Of a DNA stretch of 64,000 nt, positions 59,393 through 64,000 are shown piece by piece. The notes beneath the pieces were generated by a model that saw only the letters and a list, made by a program, of their open reading frames with translations, had not been told where the DNA came from and did not search any database. Origin of the DNA: Streptomyces sp. CB01249 (lineage in GTDB: Bacteria; Actinomycetota; Actinomycetes; Streptomycetales; Streptomycetaceae); NCBI RefSeq assembly GCF_001905735.1, contig NZ_LISW01000004.1:248001-312000 (forward strand), written 5' to 3'. Within the stretch, counting starts at the first letter, position 1. Each line of letters starts with the position of its first letter. The position numbers and the translations under genes were made by a program.

Positions 59393-59893
59393 ATGACGCC
59401 TTCCCTGCGCAGTGCGCGCCTGGTCCTCGAACCGTATGTGCCCGCCGACGAGGAGGACTTCGTCGCCCTCTTCCTGGACCCCCGCGTCTCCCGCTGGATG
59501 GGCGACGGGCCGTGGCCCGAGGAGCAGTACCGCACCACGTTCTCCCGCATCTTCACGCACGCCTACGGCGGCGAGGGCTTCGACGTCTGGGCCGTGCGCC
59601 GGGACGGCAGGACGGTCGGCCACGCGGAGATCAAACCGGCCAAGGCCGTGGAGGGGCACGAGCTGATCTACGGCCTCGCCCCCGAGGCGTGGGGCCAGGG
59701 CCTCGGCACCGAACTCGCACGGACGATCGTCGCGTACGGCTTCGAGGTGCTGGACCTGGACCAGGTCTACGCGACCGTGGCCGAGCCGAACGCGGCGTCG
59801 CTGGCAGCCCTGCGGAAGGTGGGGTTCCAGCACGTCAGGGACATCACCGAGGAGGACGGGAGCACGACGCTGCTGCTGGCCGTCGGGCGGTAG
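59393..59893 (+). CDS. GNAT acetyltransferase (RimJ/RimL-like)
   Basis: 166 residues: LRSARLVLEPYVPADEEDF at the N-terminus (RimJ/RimL pattern), acetyl-CoA segment LAPEAWGQGLGTELA, and EPNAASLAALRKVGF. It could acetylate a protein N-terminus or a small molecule. ATG 59393. Confidence 0.88.
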   Translation: MTPSLRSARLVLEPYVPADEEDFVALFLDPRVSRWMGDGPWPEEQYRTTFSRIFTHAYGGEGFDVWAVRRDGRTVGHAEIKPAKAVEGHELIYGLAPEAWGQGLGTELARTIVAYGFEVLDLDQVYATVAEPNAASLAALRKVGFQHVRDITEEDGSTTLLLAVGR

Positions 59894-59964
59894 CAGGACC
59901 GGCCCCGGCGCCCACATCGTGGACGGGACGGCACTTGCGTGCATGTTGTATCTATGCTGTGTCC

Positions 59965-60639
59965 ATGCCTGCCCCCGCACCCGCCCCCGTGACCCCGCCC
60001 GCGAAGCAGCCCCCGGCCGCCGAGCGCGTCTACACGCACGTCAAGGACGCCGTCCTGGACCGCCGCTACGAGGGCGGCACCCTGCTCACCGAGGGCGGCC
60101 TCGCCGAGGCCGTGGGGGTCTCGCGCACCCCGGTGCGCGAGGCGCTGCTGCGCCTGGAGGTCGAGGGGCTGATCAAGCTCTACCCGAAGAAGGGCGCCCT
60201 GGTGCTCGCCGTCTCCGCCCAGGAGATCGCGGACGTGGTGGAGACCCGGCTGCTGGTCGAGGAGTTCGCCGCCCGCAAGGCGGTGCCCGCATCCCCGCAG
60301 CTGATCAGCCGGCTCGAAGCGCTCCTGGAGGAGCAGCGGCACTTCTCCGACACCGGCGACCTGGCCACCGTCTCCGTGAAGGACCGCTGCTTCCACGCCG
60401 AGATCGTCCGCCACGCGGGCAACGAGATCCTGTCCCGCCTCTACGACCAGCTGCGCGACCGCCAGCTGCGGATGGGCGTCGCCGTCATGGAGGCCCACCC
60501 GGACAGGATCGCCGCCAACATCGCGGAGCACGGCGAGCTGCTGGAGGCGATCAGGTCCGGTGACGCCGAGGGCGCCGCCCAGGTCGTGCGCCGCCACGTC
60601 GGCCGGGTCAAGGTGCTGGTCCGGGGTGAGGACCGGTGA
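59965..60639 (+). CDS. GntR-family regulator with FCD domain
   Basis: 224 residues: GntR winged helix (LTEGGLAEAVGVSRTPVREALLRLE) and an all-helical FCD ligand domain with metal-site residues DRCFHAEIVR and HGELLEAI. The 4-bp overlap with the MFS gene indicates that it controls uptake or export by that transporter. ATG 59965. Confidence 0.9.
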   Translation: MPAPAPAPVTPPAKQPPAAERVYTHVKDAVLDRRYEGGTLLTEGGLAEAVGVSRTPVREALLRLEVEGLIKLYPKKGALVLAVSAQEIADVVETRLLVEEFAARKAVPASPQLISRLEALLEEQRHFSDTGDLATVSVKDRCFHAEIVRHAGNEILSRLYDQLRDRQLRMGVAVMEAHPDRIAANIAEHGELLEAIRSGDAEGAAQVVRRHVGRVKVLVRGEDR

Positions 60640-61946
60640 GTTCCGCCGCCGCGCCCACCCTGCCCCTGCCCGGTGACCCGCCCGGCGGCCGTCGCGCCGC
60701 CTGGGTCTGGGGCATCGGCGTCGCCGTCTACTTCGTCGCCATCATCTTCCGGACCAGCCTCGGCGTCGCCGGACTCGACGCCGCCGACCGGTTCGACGTC
60801 AACGCCTCGGCGCTCTCCACCTTCTCCATCCTCCAGCTGCTCGTCTACGCGGGCATGCAGATACCCGTCGGCCTGATGGTCGACCGGCTCGGCACCAAGC
60901 GGGTCCTCACCCTCGGGGCCGTCCTGTTCACCCTCGGCCAGCTCGGTTTCGCGCTCTCCCCCTCGTACGGCACCGCGCTCGCCTCCCGCGCGCTGCTGGG
61001 GTGCGGCGACGCGATGACGTTCATCAGCGTGCTCCGGCTGGGGACGCGCTGGTTCCCGGCCCGGCGCGGCCCGCTGATCGGCCAGGTCGCCGCCCTCTTC
61101 GGGATGGCGGGCAACCTGATCTCCACGCTGGTCATCGCCCGCGCCCTGCACGGCTTCGGCTGGACGACCACCTTCGTCGGCAGCTCGCTGGCCGGGGTCG
61201 TGGTGCTGGTGCTGCTCCTGCTCTTCCTCAAGGACCACCCCGAGGGCTACGAGCCGCCGCCCGCCCAGCACGCCGGCGGGGCGTACGTCCGCAAGCAGAT
61301 CGCGGCCTCCTGGCGGGAGCCCGGGACCCGGCTCGGGATGTGGGTGCACTTCACCACGCAGTTCCCGGCGATGGTGTTCCTGCTGCTGTGGGGCATGCCG
61401 TTCCTGGTCGAGGACCAGGGGCTCGACCGGGGGACCGCCGGTGAGCTGCTGACCCTGGTGGTCCTCTCGAACATGATGCTGGGGCTCGTCTACGGGCAGC
61501 TGATCGCCCGTCACCACGCGGTCCGCGTCCCGCTCGCCCTCGGCACGGTCGGCACGACGGCCACGCTGTGGGCGGTGACGATCTTCCACCCCGGGGACCA
61601 CGCGCCGATGTGGCTGCTGGTCGTCCTGTGCGTGGTGCTCGGGGCGTGCGGGCCCGCCTCCATGATCGGCTTCGACTTCTCCCGCCCGGCCAACCCGCCG
61701 GAGCGCCAGGGCACCGCGTCCGGCATCGTCAACATGGGCGGCTTCGTCGCCTCGATGACCACGCTGCTGGCGGTCGGCGTGCTGCTGGACGCGACCGGTG
61801 ACAACTACCGGGTGGCGTTCTCGTCGGTCTTCGTCCTGGAGGCGCTGGGCGTTACGCAGATCCTGCGGCTGCGCGCGAGGGCGGCGCGCCGCGAGCGCGA
61901 TCACCATGTGATCAGCCGGGTGGAAGCGGTGCACGTGCCGGTGTGA
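60636..61946 (+). CDS. Major facilitator superfamily transporter
   Basis: 436 residues with about 12 membrane helices. MFS signature between helices 2 and 3: GLMVDRLGTKRVL. Mid-protein loop near residues 205-225 and a second half beginning with WVHFTTQFPAMVFLLL. Sialic acid/organic acid-type MFS look, with regulator GntR upstream; the substrate is unknown. GTG 60636 overlaps the GntR stop. Confidence 0.9.
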   Translation: MSSAAAPTLPLPGDPPGGRRAAWVWGIGVAVYFVAIIFRTSLGVAGLDAADRFDVNASALSTFSILQLLVYAGMQIPVGLMVDRLGTKRVLTLGAVLFTLGQLGFALSPSYGTALASRALLGCGDAMTFISVLRLGTRWFPARRGPLIGQVAALFGMAGNLISTLVIARALHGFGWTTTFVGSSLAGVVVLVLLLLFLKDHPEGYEPPPAQHAGGAYVRKQIAASWREPGTRLGMWVHFTTQFPAMVFLLLWGMPFLVEDQGLDRGTAGELLTLVVLSNMMLGLVYGQLIARHHAVRVPLALGTVGTTATLWAVTIFHPGDHAPMWLLVVLCVVLGACGPASMIGFDFSRPANPPERQGTASGIVNMGGFVASMTTLLAVGVLLDATGDNYRVAFSSVFVLEALGVTQILRLRARAARRERDHHVISRVEAVHVPV

Positions 61947-61960
61947 ACCGGCCCGGAACG

Positions 61961-61997
61961 GCGGCGCGCCCGTCCCCCTCGTGGGGGCGGGCGCCGC
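61961..61997. terminator. Terminator between MFS and convergent gene
   Basis: GCGGCGCGCCCGTCCCC and GGGGGCGGGCGCCGC pair with one bulge around a CTCGT loop; the hairpin lies between convergent genes. Confidence 0.75.
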
Positions 61998-62014
61998 TGT
62001 GTGCCGGGGGTCGT

Positions 62015-62839
62015 CTACGGGGTGACGGCGAAGTGCTGGAGGATGGCGTCGGCCAGCTCTTGGTCGCCCTCGGTCTTGATCCGGTCCGCCACGGCGGCGG
62101 GCCGCACCCGGCCGCAGGCCAGCCGTACGTACGTCTCCCAGTCCATGGACAGCGTCGCGACGGGCCCGAGCGACGGGGCGACGTCCAGCGAACCGCGCCC
62201 CTCGGCGTCGACCCGTACCGTGCGCATGAACTCCAGCGGCCCGTGGACGTCCAGCACCACGGCGGAGTTGGCCGGTGCGCCCGCGCTCTTGGCCACCACC
62301 TTCGGCAGCCCCAGCAGCAGGATGTCGCGGGCGACCAGGGCGCCGGGGGAGTCCAGGTTCCCGGGCTTGCCCAGCGTCGTCCGCAGGTCCTGCTCGTGCA
62401 CCCAGACGTCGAACGCGCGCATCCGCAGCGCCGTCTCCAGGGTCTGCTCCTTGCCCAGCGGCGCCCGCACCATGGTCTCCGGGTCCCGCGTCTCGTTCCG
62501 CAGCTGGCGGGAGCGCCGGATGATCGTGTACTCCAGCTCCGAGGTCATCTCCGGCGCGGTGTGGTGGCGCCTGACGTCGACCTGCATCTCCATGTAGCGG
62601 GCGAACTCGCTCTGCACGTGGAACAGGTCGCGCGGCAGGGTGTGGATCGGGCGCGGGTCGCCGAGCTGTTCGCACTCCATGCCGATGATGTGCGACACGA
62701 TGTCGCGCACGGACCAGTTGGGGCAGGGTGTGCGGCCGTTCCACTCCCCCTCGGCGAGCGGGCTCACCAGCTCGGCTATGGACTCGATGGAGTGGGTCCA
62801 GGCGTCGGCGTAGGTCTGGAGGCTGGGATGGACGGTCAC
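62015..62839 (-). CDS. Maleylpyruvate isomerase-fold (mycothiol-dependent) protein
   Basis: 274 residues of the MDMPI/DinB-like fold: WSVRDIVSHIIGMEC supplies the first metal-binding His and RAFDVWVHEQDLR the further His/Asp pair. Typical C-terminal SCP-2-like region follows (YVRLACGRVRP). Related proteins use mycothiol, the thiol of actinobacteria. GTG start at 62839. Divergent from the nitrilase gene. Confidence 0.85.
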   Translation of the reverse strand: MTVHPSLQTYADAWTHSIESIAELVSPLAEGEWNGRTPCPNWSVRDIVSHIIGMECEQLGDPRPIHTLPRDLFHVQSEFARYMEMQVDVRRHHTAPEMTSELEYTIIRRSRQLRNETRDPETMVRAPLGKEQTLETALRMRAFDVWVHEQDLRTTLGKPGNLDSPGALVARDILLLGLPKVVAKSAGAPANSAVVLDVHGPLEFMRTVRVDAEGRGSLDVAPSLGPVATLSMDWETYVRLACGRVRPAAVADRIKTEGDQELADAILQHFAVTP

Positions 62840-63018
62840 GGGACCCCTCGTGCGGTTCTGCGGTGCATGGGCAACTGGGCGCGGACGGTCGGGCTGCGGG
62901 CTGCGGGCAGCAATGAGGTTCGGTGGCTAAGTTACGCTGCGAGCAGGCACCCCGGCAGTGCTTTCGTGTGACGATCGTAGGCCGGTGTTGACGGCTCGAA
63001 TGCCAGGACGGTGGTAGT

Positions 63019-63813
63019 GTGCGCGCCTCCCTCATCCAGATCGCAGTAGACCCGGACGAACCCGTCGGTTCCCGCAGGGAACGCGCCGCCTCGCTGGTGG
63101 CGTCGCAGCGGGGCGCGGATCTGGTGGTCCTGCCCGAACTGTGGCCGGTCGGAGCCTTCGCCTATACGGCCTTCGAGGACGAGGCCGAGCCGCTGACGGG
63201 CCCGACGCACGAGGTGATGGCCAAGGCCGCCGCCGAGGCCGGGGTCTGGCTGCACGCCGGTTCCTTCGTGGAACGGGCCGGGGACGGCACCCTCTACAAC
63301 ACCACGCTCGTCTTCTCCCCCGAGGGCGAGCGGGCCGCCGCCTACCGCAAGATCCACCGCTTCGGCTTCGACCAGGGCGAGGCGGTCATGATGGGCGCCG
63401 GCGATGACCTGGTCACCGTCGCCCTCCCGGAGACCACGCTCGGCCTCGCCACCTGCTACGACCTCCGCTTCCCGGAGCTCTTCCGGGGCCTGGTCGACGC
63501 CGGGGCCGAAACCCTCGTCGTCGCCGCCGGGTGGCCGGAGCGCCGCCGCGCCCACTGGACGCTGCTCGCTCAGGCCCGTGCCGTCGAGAACCAGGCGTAC
63601 GTCCTCGCCGTCGGCTCCGCCGGTACGCACGCGGGCATCCAGCAGGCCGGGCACTCCCTCGTCGTGGACCCCTGGGGCGAGGTGCTCGCGGAGGCGGGCG
63701 CGGACGAGGAGGTGCTGACCGTGGAGCTGGACACGGCCAAGGTCGCGGCGACCCGGGACCAGTTCCCGGCGCTGAAGGACCGGCGACTGGGACTGTCCGC
63801 ACCGAAGATCTGA
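63019..63813 (+). CDS. Carbon-nitrogen hydrolase (nitrilase family)
   Basis: 264 residues with the Glu-Lys-Cys triad: E40 in VVLPELW, K111 in YRKIHRF, C146 in ATCYDLRF. Short single-domain members hydrolyse omega-amides such as alpha-ketoglutaramate or deaminated glutathione. GTG 63019 has TTGACG at about 62988 as a possible -35 element. The parS-bearing hairpin follows 2 bp after the stop. Confidence 0.9.
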   Translation: MRASLIQIAVDPDEPVGSRRERAASLVASQRGADLVVLPELWPVGAFAYTAFEDEAEPLTGPTHEVMAKAAAEAGVWLHAGSFVERAGDGTLYNTTLVFSPEGERAAAYRKIHRFGFDQGEAVMMGAGDDLVTVALPETTLGLATCYDLRFPELFRGLVDAGAETLVVAAGWPERRRAHWTLLAQARAVENQAYVLAVGSAGTHAGIQQAGHSLVVDPWGEVLAEAGADEEVLTVELDTAKVAATRDQFPALKDRRLGLSAPKI

Positions 63814-63815
63814 AG

Positions 63816-63867
63816 CGCGAAGGGCCCCTCGTCTCACGGTTTCACGTGAAACAAGGGGCCCTTCGCG
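63816..63867. terminator. Bidirectional terminator with parS in its loop
   Basis: CGCGAAGGGCCCCT (63816-63829) and AGGGGCCCTTCGCG (63854-63867) form a perfect 14-bp stem. The 24-nt loop holds the parS site. It lies between convergent genes. Confidence 0.88.
63839..63852. other. parS site inside the terminator loop
   Basis: GTTTCACGTGAAAC, the third perfect 14-bp parS in the window, within the loop of the terminator hairpin. Confidence 0.92.
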
Positions 63868-63879
63868 TGGTGGGCGCGG

Positions 63880-64000
63880 TCAGTCGTCGTGGTCCTTCTC
63901 CGCGAGCACGATCACGCACACCGCGGCCGCGATCAGCAGCGATGCGTCGGCGTCGTCCCGCACGATGTCGATGCCGTACGTGTCCCGGATGGACAGCCAG
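63880..64000 (-). CDS. C-terminus of a probable LURP-one-related protein
   Basis: Only the last 39 codons are present, ending DTYGIDIVRDDADASLLIAA, then AVCVIVLAEKDHDD. The DTYG.D segment and helical end resemble LURP-one-related (tubby-like) proteins common in Streptomyces. The fragment is too short for certainty. It runs off the right edge. Confidence 0.5.
   Translation of the reverse strand, partial: WLSIRDTYGIDIVRDDADASLLIAAAVCVIVLAEKDHDD

Noticed and set aside
60441..63035. An 864-codon open frame on the minus strand
   Set aside because: It is antisense to the MFS gene and crosses the real minus-strand gene at 62015-62839 in another frame; low-complexity translation.
1..64000. CRISPR arrays, integrases, intact insertion sequences and biosynthetic gene clusters
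   Set aside because: None seen on either strand; the only mobile-type sequence is the 167-bp hairpin repeat at 44681.

Overview
The window looks like core chromosome of a Streptomyces species (or a very close relative). It has very high G+C, GTG/TTG starts, many 4-bp ATGA/GTGA gene overlaps, serine/threonine kinases with extracellular stalks, a mycothiol-dependent enzyme family, a proteasome activator, and two branched-chain keto acid dehydrogenase operons. From memory, gene order resembles the S. coelicolor stretch from the ftsW/pstP/fha block (about SCO3846) through the bkd genes; this is recollection, not a search. Three perfect 14-bp parS sites (3640, 24221, 63839) suggest the window lies in the origin-proximal parS cluster.

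Layout. 1-3.1 kb: start of an ftsW/rodA gene, then pstP, fhaB and fhaA, the signalling end of the pknAB-type cell wall cluster (all on the minus strand). 3.5 kb: tRNA-Leu(CAG) and its terminator. 3.6-8.4 kb: a MarR regulator facing a membrane protein across three phased operators, then DUF2252, J-domain and rhodanese genes. 8.4-17.3 kb: phenylacetate catabolism, with paaABCDE, paaN and a TetR (PaaR-like) regulator, enclosing a translationally coupled DUF5819-HTTM-SpoU operon. 17.3-21.6 kb: bkdR and a first bkd operon. 21.7-26.3 kb: molybdenum cofactor genes, a potassium channel and a quinone oxidoreductase. 26.4-31.9 kb: proteasome activator, and a PadR-ABC ATPase-FtsX-like permease unit. 32-35.6 kb: two divergent Ser/Thr kinases. 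35.7-41.8 kb: a phosphotransferase, a PPOX-fold protein, an orphan NarL/DevR-type response regulator and a second bkd operon. 41.9-46.4 kb: a lipoprotein, two MDR-type oxidoreductases, GlxA- and TetR-type regulators, and a 167-bp hairpin-forming MITE-like repeat. 46.4-48.7 kb: a whiJ-like accessory module (ATPase, XRE-DUF5753, DUF397) followed by a broken NUDIX gene. 48.8-53.8 kb: GAF-SpoIIE phosphatase, DUF4097 lipoprotein, a GNAT coupled to a 32-residue microprotein, and three DUF2690 secreted paralogues. 53.8-64 kb: an enolase with its own MarR neighbour, DUF1062, a beta-propeller lipoprotein, a K15-type penicillin-binding protein, GNAT, GntR-MFS, a maleylpyruvate-isomerase-fold protein, a nitrilase-family hydrolase and the end of a probable LURP-one-related gene.

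How it fits together. Catabolism of aromatic (paa) and branched-chain (bkd) carbon sits side by side. A PaaR-type operator (ACCGNNCGNNCGGT) occurs exactly upstream of paaA and of paaN/tetR, and in a one-mismatch form in the bkdR-bkd intergenic region, suggesting cross-regulation. Chromosome-biology signals are threaded through ordinary genes: one parS contains the stop codon of moeA and the start codon of the channel gene, another sits in the loop of a transcription terminator, and four DnaA-box-like motifs sharing an extended 12-mer lie in promoter regions between 5.3 and 18 kb. I see no CRISPR array, no intact transposase, no prophage and no biosynthetic cluster.
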